Shown here one piece after another: positions 1-7,366 of a DNA stretch of 9,407 nucleotides. Numbering within the stretch: position 1 is the first letter of the stretch; the number at the start of each line of letters is the position of its first letter. A program made the position numbers and the translations under genes. The stretch spans positions 1-9,407 of the forward strand of contig QIKK01000022.1 in NCBI GenBank assembly GCA_003231925.1, written 5' to 3'. Source of the stretch: Candidatus Saccharimonadota bacterium. GTDB taxonomy: Bacteria > Patescibacteriota > Saccharimonadia > Saccharimonadales > SZUA-47. Below the pieces are notes generated by a model. It saw only the letters and a list, made by a program, of their open reading frames with translations. It was not told the DNA's origin and ran no database searches.

Positions 1-1
1 A

Positions 2-526
2 AAAATACTAATATTATTTATATTACTAATTTCTACAGTGACGGGGTTAGCTTTTGCTCTAAACGCTAGAACAATTCCTAAAAAACAGCCTGATGTTGAA
101 ATTGCACCTATATCTGATAACAAAAATAAAGATAACTTTAATATCCCGCCAACTGCAAAAGAAAAGGTAGCAGGAAATAACCAAAAAGAGAAGATAGTAA
201 ATAATTCTACCAAACAAACTTCGACGCCAACCCCAAAAAAGATCGAGATGGTGGTGGTTGATGCTAGCCAGTATAAAAATGTAATAGAGGTGAGAGCTTT
301 TGCGGCAAATATTGTTAAAAACGGCACCTGCGACTATACTTTTACGCACAATTTAGAAAAAATATCTAAAACAATGCCCGCCAGTGCTGATGCTACGACT
401 ACACCCTGTATGACACTTGACGTTCCAAGAAATGAGTTTAATACTCCAGGGACATGGAACTTAACTATTAGCTATATTGCTCCAAATTATTATGGAAGTA
501 CATCGACAAACTTGGATATTAAGTAA
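2..526 (+). CDS. Secreted or membrane-anchored protein with C-terminal Ig-like domain (5' end outside window)
   Basis: A GTG at 38 could be read as the start, but the frame stays open to the left edge. The upstream codons give KILILFILLISTV, which runs straight into TGLAFALNA. This is a typical hydrophobic signal-peptide core or anchor, so the true start lies just before the window. After the signal comes a low-complexity linker rich in Lys, Asn, Thr and Pro (about 62-240). A compact beta-rich domain follows (about 250-523) with two cysteines (codons 329-331 and 407-409) that could form a disulfide outside the membrane. The pattern GTCDYTFT ... TTTPC ... GTWNLTISY resembles small Ig-like beta-sandwich domains of secreted bacterial proteins. 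No catalytic motif is visible. The TAA stop directly abuts the ATG of the next gene, suggesting coupled translation and a shared role at the cell surface. The function is unknown; the Ig-like call is inference from pattern only. Confidence 0.75.
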   Translation, partial: KILILFILLISTVTGLAFALNARTIPKKQPDVEIAPISDNKNKDNFNIPPTAKEKVAGNNQKEKIVNNSTKQTSTPTPKKIEMVVVDASQYKNVIEVRAFAANIVKNGTCDYTFTHNLEKISKTMPASADATTTPCMTLDVPRNEFNTPGTWNLTISYIAPNYYGSTSTNLDIK

Positions 527-2275
527 ATGCAAATTACAAGAATTAATCTCCAAAAAATAATTTTTTTCGGTACTATACTGCTTGGCTTACTATTATTTTT
601 TCAGCTATCACCCAAAACTTACGCACTCACTGGTAGTAATTTTAATCCTGGACGTATTATTGACAATGCTGTTTTTTATAACAGTAATTCAATGACCGTT
701 CAGCAAATTCAAACCTTTCTAGATGCTAAAGTTCCTTCCTGTGACACACAAGGATTACTATTATCTTCCAACACAAAACCCGACGGATCCCATTATACGC
801 GTGCCGAATGGGGTGCATTAAATGGAAATCCCATACCATTTACCTGTCTAAAAGATTATACCCAGAATGTCCCCGCAGTTGTTAATGGTGGAAGTGATTT
901 ATGCACAAAAAGTATCACGTCTGGCACCAAGAATGCTGCACGAATAATTTATGACGTAGCGCAAGCGTGTAGTATTAACCCGAAGGTCTTAATTGTATTA
1001 CTGCAAAAAGAACAATCTCTTGTAACCGATGATTGGCCTTGGAATGTACAGTATCAAAGAGCTACAGGCTATGGGTGCCCCGATACAGCACCTTCATGCA
1101 ATAGCTTGTATTTTGGGTTTTTTAACCAGGTTTATAATGCAGCCAAGGCCTTCCGACGTTATGAGACCAATCCTACCCTATTTAACTATCAGGTAGCCAA
1201 GAATAATACCATCTACTACAATCCGAATCTTGCATGTGGTAGTTCCACTGTATTTATAGAAAATCAAGCCACCGCAAGCCTGTATATATATACACCATAT
1301 CAACCAAACCAAGCAGCCCTAAGTAATTTATATGGCACAGGTGACGGTTGTAGTAGCTATGGAAACAGAAACTTCTGGAGACTCTTTAATGATTGGTTTG
1401 GAAGTACTCAATTAGACTGTAGCACTAGTGATGTTGTGGGGGGCGTGTCTAGGCTATATAACCCATTTTCTAGAGATTATATTTATACATCCAATTCTAT
1501 AGAAATATGTCTAGCAAGTACATATTATGGATACCTAAATGATGGTTATGCTATTAGCACAGTTAGTAAAGTTAGCGCTGGAGCTATCCCGGTATATAGA
1601 TTGAGTGGTTCACGGGGCGACCATTTTTATACTACAAGTATTGCTGAAAGAGATGCCGCAATTACTAGTGTGGGGTACGTAAATGAGGGTATAGCTTTTT
1701 ATTCACCACCTAATGGTGCTACAACGGTACCCGTATATCGCCTACGTACACCGTGGGGCAACCATTTTTATACTACAAGTATTGCTGAAAGAGATGCCGC
1801 AATTACTAGTATGGGGTACGTAAATGAGGGTATAGCTTTTTATTCACCACCTAATGGTGCTACAACGGTACCCGTATATCGCCTACGTACACCGTGGGGC
1901 AGTCATTTTTATACTACAAGTATTGCTGAAAGAGATTATCTGGTCAACAACACTTCGTATATATATGAAGGTATAGCTTTTAGAGTAGTGACTAGACCAT
2001 CTACAGATTCAATACCAGTGTATAGACTTTGGGGGGTTAATCATATTCTAACGCCTAGTCTTATGGAACGACTTGCCCTTATATCCATGGGGTTTAAAAA
2101 CGAAAACGTGAGCTTCTACGCGCCCCAACTCGGTACACCTGGAACAAAATCGATATATAGATTATACCGACCTAGTGATGGGGACCACCTCCTCACTCAA
2201 TATGAGGAAGAGAAAAATACAGCAGTTAGTCACTACGGATACATCTACGAGGGTGTTACGTTTGCAGCTTATTAA
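527..2275 (+). CDS. Secreted lysozyme-like protein with six C-terminal DUF5648-type repeats
   Basis: 582 residues. An N-terminal signal peptide has a hydrophobic core around residues 11-26 and likely cleavage after the Ala of KTYA (about 34). Residues 36-295 form a cysteine-rich domain, starting FNPGRIIDNAVFYNS and ending NFWRLFNDWFGSTQ, known from Actinobacteria and Saccharibacteria. The stretch KVLIVLLQKEQSLV places a glutamate (E162) as in lysozyme/transglycosylase-like folds, so a peptidoglycan-cleaving role is plausible but inferred. Ten cysteines lie downstream of the signal peptide, an even number that would suit disulfides. Residues about 307-582 are six repeats of roughly 47 residues with the pattern PVYRL...G.HFYT...ER......GY..EGIAF, which I recognise as DUF5648-type; they probably bind a surface ligand. 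Repeats 2 and 3 are nearly identical in DNA. The start is the ATG directly after the upstream TAA. No good Shine-Dalgarno is visible, which fits translational coupling. The gene is convergent with the glycan operon, 20 bp away. Confidence 0.85.
   Translation: MQITRINLQKIIFFGTILLGLLLFFQLSPKTYALTGSNFNPGRIIDNAVFYNSNSMTVQQIQTFLDAKVPSCDTQGLLLSSNTKPDGSHYTRAEWGALNGNPIPFTCLKDYTQNVPAVVNGGSDLCTKSITSGTKNAARIIYDVAQACSINPKVLIVLLQKEQSLVTDDWPWNVQYQRATGYGCPDTAPSCNSLYFGFFNQVYNAAKAFRRYETNPTLFNYQVAKNNTIYYNPNLACGSSTVFIENQATASLYIYTPYQPNQAALSNLYGTGDGCSSYGNRNFWRLFNDWFGSTQLDCSTSDVVGGVSRLYNPFSRDYIYTSNSIEICLASTYYGYLNDGYAISTVSKVSAGAIPVYRLSGSRGDHFYTTSIAERDAAITSVGYVNEGIAFYSPPNGATTVPVYRLRTPWGNHFYTTSIAERDAAITSMGYVNEGIAFYSPPNGATTVPVYRLRTPWGSHFYTTSIAERDYLVNNTSYIYEGIAFRVVTRPSTDSIPVYRLWGVNHILTPSLMERLALISMGFKNENVSFYAPQLGTPGTKSIYRLYRPSDGDHLLTQYEEEKNTAVSHYGYIYEGVTFAAY
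1622..1936 (+). repeat. 141-bp direct tandem repeat inside the DUF5648 region (2 full copies plus 33 bp)
   Basis: Copy 1 is 1622-1762, copy 2 is 1763-1903, and a partial third copy (1904-1936) is identical to the start of the unit. The full copies differ at only three bases: G1670 versus A1811 (Val to Met), and the last two bases (1761-1762 AC versus 1902-1903 GT, Asn to Ser). The period is 47 codons, exactly one protein repeat, so copy-number change keeps the reading frame. Neighbouring protein repeats are far more diverged, so this duplication is recent or kept uniform by gene conversion. Confidence 0.95.
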
Positions 2276-2295
2276 ATTATATGAGCAATTTTGAT

Positions 2296-3282
2296 CTAAA
2301 ACCCCTTATCCATAAGAGACCAGAGATATTTATTGTCAACCTTACGGTATTTATTCATTTTATGACGTTTTAGCATATATATTGGCAGATAGAATACTCC
2401 AACTATCCGACCCTTAACGATACTCCATGAAGCAGATTTTTTGCCTAAGCTACGTAGGTGTTTAAAGGTATCAATATCTGAACTTGGTATATTAGAAAAT
2501 ATCTTAAGAACCATACGCCATGAGAAGTTTTTTACTATTAGACCACTATTATTTCTAAAGGTCATGTATAAAGAGAAGTTTGGGTTTTTCCCAGAACTAG
2601 CAGACCCCATATGCAAAGCCCTGGCATGAGGTACTAAATAATTGTCCCATCTCATTACTGTGGCTCTTGCTGCTACATCCACATCCTCTAGATACATAAA
2701 CATAGTTTCATCGAAAAGTTTTGTTCCAAAAGGTTGAGCTTCTATAAAAACTCTTGATATAACGCAGGCCGCGGCATTTACACCAAAAACTTTTTTAGGA
2801 CCTAGCTCTGAAGTATACTGCTTTCGCCAATTCCCTTGAGTTGCTTGGCCATTCCGAGCTAAGTATATGTGCGTAGAATCAATAATACTTTCATTATAAT
2901 AATCTAGTGTTGTCCCCTGATAGCAGGCACCTCTTGATTTATGTTTTGCAAACTCAATAATATATTTAAGCCAATTTTTTTCAACCCGAGCATCAGTGTT
3001 CAATAATGCTATGTATTTAACATCTTTATCTTCTAGGGCTTTAGCAATACCGATATTATTCCCTTTGGCAAACCCTAAGTTCTTACCAGCTTTAATAATT
3101 TTAGCATCAGGCATTAGTTTTGAAGCCGTAGCTACAGAATTATCAGAAGAGCCATTGTCCACTAAAATAGTAGTGTGATTTGTATAACTTTGTTCATCTA
3201 TAGATTTTAAACAGTCTGCTAAAAGATTTTCGTTGTTCCAACAAACAATTATGAAAGCTACTTTATCTTTACTTATCATCAT
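2296..3282 (-). CDS. Family-2 glycosyltransferase (COG1216, rhamnosyltransferase-like)
   Basis: 328 residues. A GT-A fold transferase predicted to move a sugar from a nucleotide-sugar onto a growing lipid-linked glycan at the cytoplasmic membrane face. The N-terminal strand VAFIIVCWNNE leads to the nucleotide-binding motif VDNGSSDNS (41-49). NLGFAKGNN (68-76) is the conserved loop. LLNTDA (93-98) carries the metal-binding aspartate, and EDVD (199-202) supplies the likely catalytic base. ALHMGSAS further on matches the family's conserved histidine region. The C-terminal part (about 235-328) is basic and partly hydrophobic, which suits membrane association. The start ATG overlaps the upstream stop in a 4-base ATGA, and a GAGG (3293-3296, minus strand) lies 10 bases upstream, supporting the first of two adjacent ATGs. 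It is the last gene of the minus-strand glycan operon. The sugar donor and acceptor cannot be read from the sequence. Confidence 0.88.
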   Translation of the reverse strand: MMISKDKVAFIIVCWNNENLLADCLKSIDEQSYTNHTTILVDNGSSDNSVATASKLMPDAKIIKAGKNLGFAKGNNIGIAKALEDKDVKYIALLNTDARVEKNWLKYIIEFAKHKSRGACYQGTTLDYYNESIIDSTHIYLARNGQATQGNWRKQYTSELGPKKVFGVNAAACVISRVFIEAQPFGTKLFDETMFMYLEDVDVAARATVMRWDNYLVPHARALHMGSASSGKNPNFSLYMTFRNNSGLIVKNFSWRMVLKIFSNIPSSDIDTFKHLRSLGKKSASWSIVKGRIVGVFYLPIYMLKRHKMNKYRKVDNKYLWSLMDKGF

Positions 3283-5135
3283 GCATTATCGTCCTCAGAT
3301 ATATTAATAATTTTTTGTAACCCAAATTCATAACCAGTATTAATAAGGTTAGGATTAAAATAAGTCTGATCTTGTTGTTGAGTAATTGCTATATCTCCTA
3401 CGAAATTCATAGTAACATATGGCCAAATTATTGTATCCATATTACTATTACTTAATCCTTCGAGTAATTTTGAGTTGTATTCTGTATTTGTCATATTCTG
3501 CTCATTTTTACTGAATATTTTCTCCAACACTTCCCGCCTTATGACAATTACCCTACCGCTCAATGAAGATACATCTCTGACCCAGTCACTGTTGCCAAAA
3601 TATGTATGTGCACCTACTGGATAACCCTTAAAAAGTGGGATCCTTTGATTATCCTGTATCACATAACCACAGTCAGTGATTAAACCATTTGACCAATTAA
3701 CGAGCAATGGTGAGGCTGCTCCAATTTCTGGTGACTGCACAACAAGCCCAACTAACTTATCAAGCCATAACTTTTGATCTGGATAAACACCAGCATTTAT
3801 AAATACAAGTACTTCTCCTGTAGATTGAGAGACGGCTTTAGGTAAAAACCCTTCATCTGGAACAGTGACAATAGATTTCATACTTATTCGTTTATTTTTA
3901 CTTAATTGTTTTATGCTTAGGTTAGTAGTAAAAATTTCCGTTTGTACGGTATTTCTTTTAATAGTACTTACTGTCCTATTAGTTAGTGTTTTATACTGGT
4001 CTAGGTCTAAGCTAGGTTGTAGTATTACAGATGCTATTACTTCTTTGCTTGATCTATAGTTAATCTCATAAAATCCAGGTTTATTGGGTTGTGCTTTTAC
4101 AGATCCAGATTGTCCATTTCTTTTAAGGTGATCTCTTAATGCCCGTATTCCAGCTTCTAACACATAACTTTTTGAAGATATGTCATTTGCCGTGGAGCTC
4201 TTTGATGACCGCCAATGGTATAGAATTTTTGGTACATGTGCAATTTTCACTCCTTTATCCACAAGGCGCAACAGTAAATCATAATCCTGCGCTCCATCAA
4301 ATCCTCTTCTAATGTATCCAGCTTTTTTGAGTTTTTTTGTATTGACGACCGTAAAGTGGTTAATGTAGTTAACCTGTTTTAATAGATGAAAAGACCAATC
4401 GGGTTTAAAGTGTGGATCAAACCTGATCGACCCCTCCTCTACAACTTTGTCCTCATCGCTATATATAAGCTCTGGTCGAAGTTTTGACTCCACCTGTAAT
4501 AATCTAACTACTTCTGATAGCGCGTGAGGTGCAAGCGTATCATCGTGATCAAGAAAACCAACATACTCCCCTTTGGCTACTCTTAACCCCAGGTTAGTAT
4601 TACCTGCTATACCTTTGTTTGTAGCTGTCCTAATCACTCTTATTCTATCGTCTATTTCTTCACATGACTTAGTTAAAGCACTAATTCCATGATTACTTGA
4701 TGCATCTACTAAAATTAACTCCCAGTTATTATAGTGTTGACTTACAACAGAATCTACCATAATTAGAAGATGATCTTTACGGGTATTAAATACTGGCACT
4801 ACAATACTGATTAGTGGCTGAAAGTCTAGGCTATGAACTGACGACCACAAAAATGGTTCTCGTTTTTCTACCCACTCTTTATATCTTAAATCTGGCCAGG
4901 TAAATTGTATAGGCAAGAAGTTATGTTTAAAAATAACCGTCTTAAGTGTGTGTTGTCTCAATCGCTTAAGAGGTAGCTTATTAAAGATTTTTGTTGTTGG
5001 ACTTTTTAGTATTCTAATTATCCCCCTAGTTATGGGTATACCTACATACATAGCTAGTATGAATAATACTAATAACAAAGTCTCTATTAATACTATAAGT
5101 AGTGTTAATAGTCCCATCATACTATTCAGAACCAT
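3279..5135 (-). CDS. Membrane-anchored two-domain family-2 glycosyltransferase (RfbC-like), second domain degenerate
   Basis: 618 residues. A hydrophobic helix (about 8-33) followed by basic residues anchors the N-terminus in the membrane. Residues 80-97 (PDLRYKEWVEKREPFLW) resemble the lead-in common to large O-antigen glycosyltransferases. The first GT-A domain (about 107-350) is complete: ISIVVPVFN, LVDASSN, LDHDD (195-199, metal-binding), YSDEDK (225-230), GAQDYDL (281-287) and YHWR (306-309). The second half (about 365-618) has the expected order of a second GT-A domain, but the usual LNDD-type motif reads FINAGVYP (445-452) and no ED.D motif is visible, so it is probably inactive. The start at 5135 overlaps the methyltransferase stop by 14 bases. 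Two more in-frame ATGs (5120 and 5117) lie just after that stop, and none of the three has a clear Shine-Dalgarno, so the exact start is uncertain. The product is likely a chain-building enzyme of the exported glycan. Confidence 0.88.
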   Translation of the reverse strand: MVLNSMMGLLTLLIVLIETLLLVLFILAMYVGIPITRGIIRILKSPTTKIFNKLPLKRLRQHTLKTVIFKHNFLPIQFTWPDLRYKEWVEKREPFLWSSVHSLDFQPLISIVVPVFNTRKDHLLIMVDSVVSQHYNNWELILVDASSNHGISALTKSCEEIDDRIRVIRTATNKGIAGNTNLGLRVAKGEYVGFLDHDDTLAPHALSEVVRLLQVESKLRPELIYSDEDKVVEEGSIRFDPHFKPDWSFHLLKQVNYINHFTVVNTKKLKKAGYIRRGFDGAQDYDLLLRLVDKGVKIAHVPKILYHWRSSKSSTANDISSKSYVLEAGIRALRDHLKRNGQSGSVKAQPNKPGFYEINYRSSKEVIASVILQPSLDLDQYKTLTNRTVSTIKRNTVQTEIFTTNLSIKQLSKNKRISMKSIVTVPDEGFLPKAVSQSTGEVLVFINAGVYPDQKLWLDKLVGLVVQSPEIGAASPLLVNWSNGLITDCGYVIQDNQRIPLFKGYPVGAHTYFGNSDWVRDVSSLSGRVIVIRREVLEKIFSKNEQNMTNTEYNSKLLEGLSNSNMDTIIWPYVTMNFVGDIAITQQQDQTYFNPNLINTGYEFGLQKIINISEDDNA

Positions 5136-6162
5136 TTTTTGATTTTGGATTTGATAGAATCTTGACCATTTTCCAAGAACGAGAAGAGGTAATCTCTCTC
5201 ATCTGTTGGTTAGTTTTCTCTAGTTCTTCTGTTAGTAATGTTTTCTCAGCAACAAGCTGGTTTAACTGTACTTTAAATTTGCCCAATTTTTTAGTCAATT
5301 TTCTACAATTAATTGAAGTTTTTTCTAGACTGCTAATCATATTGTCTGATATAGAACGAAGAACTTCTGCCCTCTTTCGTAAATATACTGCATCTGGTGG
5401 TAGAGCAAAATTAATTTTTTCTACTTTACTAATCACATAGAATGTTCGATACCCGTTTGTTGAAAAATCTATACTACACAGTTCTTTATAGTAAGCTGAT
5501 GAAATATTATTCGCAAGCAACTCCACCTGCTTATTGTCACCAAAAACTGCGTGTAAGAAATGGATACTGACCATTTGTTGCCAAACATTCAAGGAGAAAT
5601 GTCTAAATTTAACATAAGAATATCCTAGCTTATCTATGACTTTTTCTGTAGTAGATTCTTCTGGGATACCGTTATCGATGTGTTCTTGTAGCCATTGGTG
5701 TTTTTTGTGCGTCAAATGAAAATAATAATTATTAGCTTTTTGTTCCGCTTCAGTTACTCCTTGGTTGTTAAAAGGTGCGCTAATTATTACATATCGCTTA
5801 CTAACGCGAAGCGCTTCCTTGATAAATATTTCTCTTTTTGCTTTTGGTATATGTTCCAGTACATCACAGCTTATAGATACATCAAACTCTTCATCTGCAA
5901 AAGGCATGTTCAGAGCGTTACCCTGAATAGAATTTGGCTCGTCACTTTTTTCAACATCTATTATGGTAGGCATATAGCCTGGGAACAGCCTCAATAAACC
6001 TTTTTTACCACCAATATCAAGTACCTTGCTGTCGTCGCAATTAAGGCTATGCAGTATATCCGCCACAACCCAATAACGAGAAGCGTGTGTAGGCTCAAAA
6101 CTACGTAGTTTATCTGGAAGTTTTATGGTTAGACCATTTGGGCTCAATATTGAATTTGCCAT
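5122..6162 (-). CDS. SAM-dependent methyltransferase with C-terminal coiled coil
   Basis: 346 residues from the ATG at 6162. That start is chosen because AGGAGG (6171-6176, minus strand) lies 8 bases upstream; a GTG at 6171 would overlap this Shine-Dalgarno. Residues about 20-140 form a class I methyltransferase core: VLDIGGKKG (47-55, SAM loop), IIDVE (67-71, ribose-binding acid), GNALNMPFADEEFDV (81-95) and DVLEHI (100-105). This is the Methyltransf_11 type. Residues about 258-325 are a charged, heptad-like coiled coil ending in SSRSWKMVKILS, a motif often seen beside coiled coils in polysaccharide-synthesis proteins. The first 53 bases overlap the 3' end of the ATPase gene. Position directly after wzm/wzt, plus a coiled coil, invites comparison with WbdD, which methylates and caps O-antigen chains and measures length with a coiled coil. 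However, no kinase domain is present here. The methyl acceptor (sugar or other) is unknown. Confidence 0.85.
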   Translation of the reverse strand: MANSILSPNGLTIKLPDKLRSFEPTHASRYWVVADILHSLNCDDSKVLDIGGKKGLLRLFPGYMPTIIDVEKSDEPNSIQGNALNMPFADEEFDVSISCDVLEHIPKAKREIFIKEALRVSKRYVIISAPFNNQGVTEAEQKANNYYFHLTHKKHQWLQEHIDNGIPEESTTEKVIDKLGYSYVKFRHFSLNVWQQMVSIHFLHAVFGDNKQVELLANNISSAYYKELCSIDFSTNGYRTFYVISKVEKINFALPPDAVYLRKRAEVLRSISDNMISSLEKTSINCRKLTKKLGKFKVQLNQLVAEKTLLTEELEKTNQQMREITSSRSWKMVKILSNPKSKNGSE

Positions 6163-7366
6163 GATTCGCACCTCCTATTATTTTAAATTTAACTGCTTTT
6201 TCGTAATAATCTAGTGGTTTAGACACTAAACTGTCAAACAATCCAACTGTAATAAAGTAGACACCAGAAGATAGGAGATTAGTACTGAAAAAGGCATTAA
6301 TATAGCCCTCGCTTTGTGGTTTAATGCCGGGAAGCTTAAATTTAGAATCTTTGGTATTTGGTCCTATCAAACTAACTCCGTCTATATCCGTAATAGAAAT
6401 ACCACAAACAAAACTAGGAATATTCTTATTAGACCGATAATATACACGAACTGTAAATGATTCATTTTCCAGTAAGTGTTTGGCTTTCTTGCCATCGTTG
6501 TTTATAACTTCCACTTTTTCTATATTATAATCTCCTGTTCCGGGGCGACTTCTACTCTTCGTTATTTCTTCGTGTTTATCATACTCTTCGTGTGATACAT
6601 CTTCTGTTTCAGCTACCAAAGCTTCATACTCCATAACCATTTTTGAAGGGTCCCCGATATCGACCAATTTCCCACGGTCTATTATTGCTATTCTGTCACA
6701 AAATTCTTTTAAGCTATTAAGGTCGTGCGAAACAAAGACAACCGTAGTTTTACTTTTTTTTATATTTTTAAAAACCTGAAAACATTTCTCTTGAAACAAG
6801 ATATCCCCTACTGCAAGAACCTCGTCTATTATTAATATGTCTGTGTTTACCCTTATAGCAATTGAGAAAGCTAGCCTAACCTGCATCCCGCTCGAATAAT
6901 TTTTGAGTTTTTGATCCATAAATTTCTTAATTTCTGCAAATTCTACGATTTCAAATTCTACGATTTCATCATACATATCTTTCATTTCTTTACGATTAAA
7001 ACCTAGCAGTGCACCATTTAGATATACGTTCTCTCGTCCCGTTAATTCTGGGTTAAAGCCAACTCCTAATTCTATGAAGGGAGTTAAATTACCGTTAATA
7101 TGTATTAAGCCGGAGTCAGGAGAATATATGCCTGCCATAAGTTTTAAAAGTGTACTTTTGCCACTTCCGTTCCGACCTATAATTCCAAAAAATTCTCCTT
7201 TTTTTATGTCTATATTTATATTCTTTAATACTTGCTGTCTCTCGAAAGTACGTTTTCTGAGTGGATTAATTATTATGTTTTTAATAGAAGTATTCTTCTC
7301 ATGGGGTAGCTTGAAAGTTTTATTAATATTTTCAACTTTTATGATAACGCCTTTTTCGTTTTTCAT
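6110..7366 (-). CDS. wzt: Polysaccharide ABC transporter ATPase with C-terminal carbohydrate-binding domain (Wzt-like)
   Basis: 418 residues. The ATP-hydrolysing subunit that powers export of a lipid-linked glycan through the Wzm-like permease encoded just upstream. The nucleotide-binding domain (about 7-250) shows Walker A GRNGSGKST (64-72), signature YSSGM (157-161), Walker B ILIIDE (177-182) with the D-loop region AVGD, and switch histidine H214 in VSHD. This arrangement is typical of the TagH/RfbB/Wzt family. After an acidic linker (about 250-280), residues about 285-418 form a beta-rich domain of the Wzt C-terminal type, which in E. coli O9a recognises the modified end of the glycan. An extra five residues at 139-143 come from a 15-bp tandem duplication. 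The start ATG directly follows the permease TAA, with GGAG (7376-7379, minus strand) 9 bases upstream. The last 53 bases overlap the methyltransferase gene. The C-terminus HGKFNIEPKWS looks like a genuine family ending, so the overlap appears real. Confidence 0.92.
   Translation of the reverse strand: MKNEKGVIIKVENINKTFKLPHEKNTSIKNIIINPLRKRTFERQQVLKNINIDIKKGEFFGIIGRNGSGKSTLLKLMAGIYSPDSGLIHINGNLTPFIELGVGFNPELTGRENVYLNGALLGFNRKEMKDMYDEIVEFEIVEFAEIKKFMDQKLKNYSSGMQVRLAFSIAIRVNTDILIIDEVLAVGDILFQEKCFQVFKNIKKSKTTVVFVSHDLNSLKEFCDRIAIIDRGKLVDIGDPSKMVMEYEALVAETEDVSHEEYDKHEEITKSRSRPGTGDYNIEKVEVINNDGKKAKHLLENESFTVRVYYRSNKNIPSFVCGISITDIDGVSLIGPNTKDSKFKLPGIKPQSEGYINAFFSTNLLSSGVYFITVGLFDSLVSKPLDYYEKAVKFKIIGGANHGKFNIEPKWSNHKTSR
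6171..6176 (-). promoter_or_regulatory. Strong Shine-Dalgarno AGGAGG for the methyltransferase gene
   Basis: The minus strand reads AGGAGGTGCGAATC and then ATG. The box lies inside the wzt coding region, in the Ile-Gly-Gly codons near its C-terminus. The spacing of 8 bases to the ATG at 6162 decides that start over the GTG at 6171. It is the best ribosome-binding site in the window. Confidence 0.85.
6938..6967 (-). repeat. Perfect 15-bp tandem duplication inside wzt
   Basis: The plus strand reads AAATTCTACGATTTC twice in a row (6938-6952 and 6953-6967) with no mismatch. In the protein it doubles EIVEF (residues 134-138 and 139-143). Family members usually have a single DEIVEFAEI helix between the Walker A region and the YSSGM signature, so this copy appears to carry a five-residue in-frame insertion. 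Confidence 0.95.

Noticed and set aside
1438..2036. Two runs of six G (1438-1443 and 2031-2036) in the lysozyme-like/DUF5648 gene as possible phase-variation tracts
   Set aside because: Six bases is short for slipped-strand switching, both are explained by ordinary codons, and the frame is intact.
2276..2295. Possible bidirectional terminator between the convergent genes
   Set aside because: The 20-bp gap has no GC-rich stem or T-run. The nearby CTTAT/ATAAG pairing has a loop of only two bases and lies within coding sequence.
2450..2457. Palindrome CTACGTAG, seen again at 6101-6108, as a possible regulatory or methylation site
   Set aside because: Both copies are inside coding sequence, far apart, and an 8-bp palindrome twice in 9 kb is not convincing without genome-wide counts.
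5102..5440. Plus-strand open frame opposite the methyltransferase/glycosyltransferase junction
   Set aside because: It is antisense to two clear genes, has no ribosome-binding site, and its translation shows no recognisable motifs.
6754..6761. Run of eight T (A8 on the coding strand of wzt) as a slippery site for frameshifting
   Set aside because: It encodes ordinary Ile-Lys-Lys-Ser codons in a conserved part of the ATPase. No downstream hairpin or useful alternative frame was seen.
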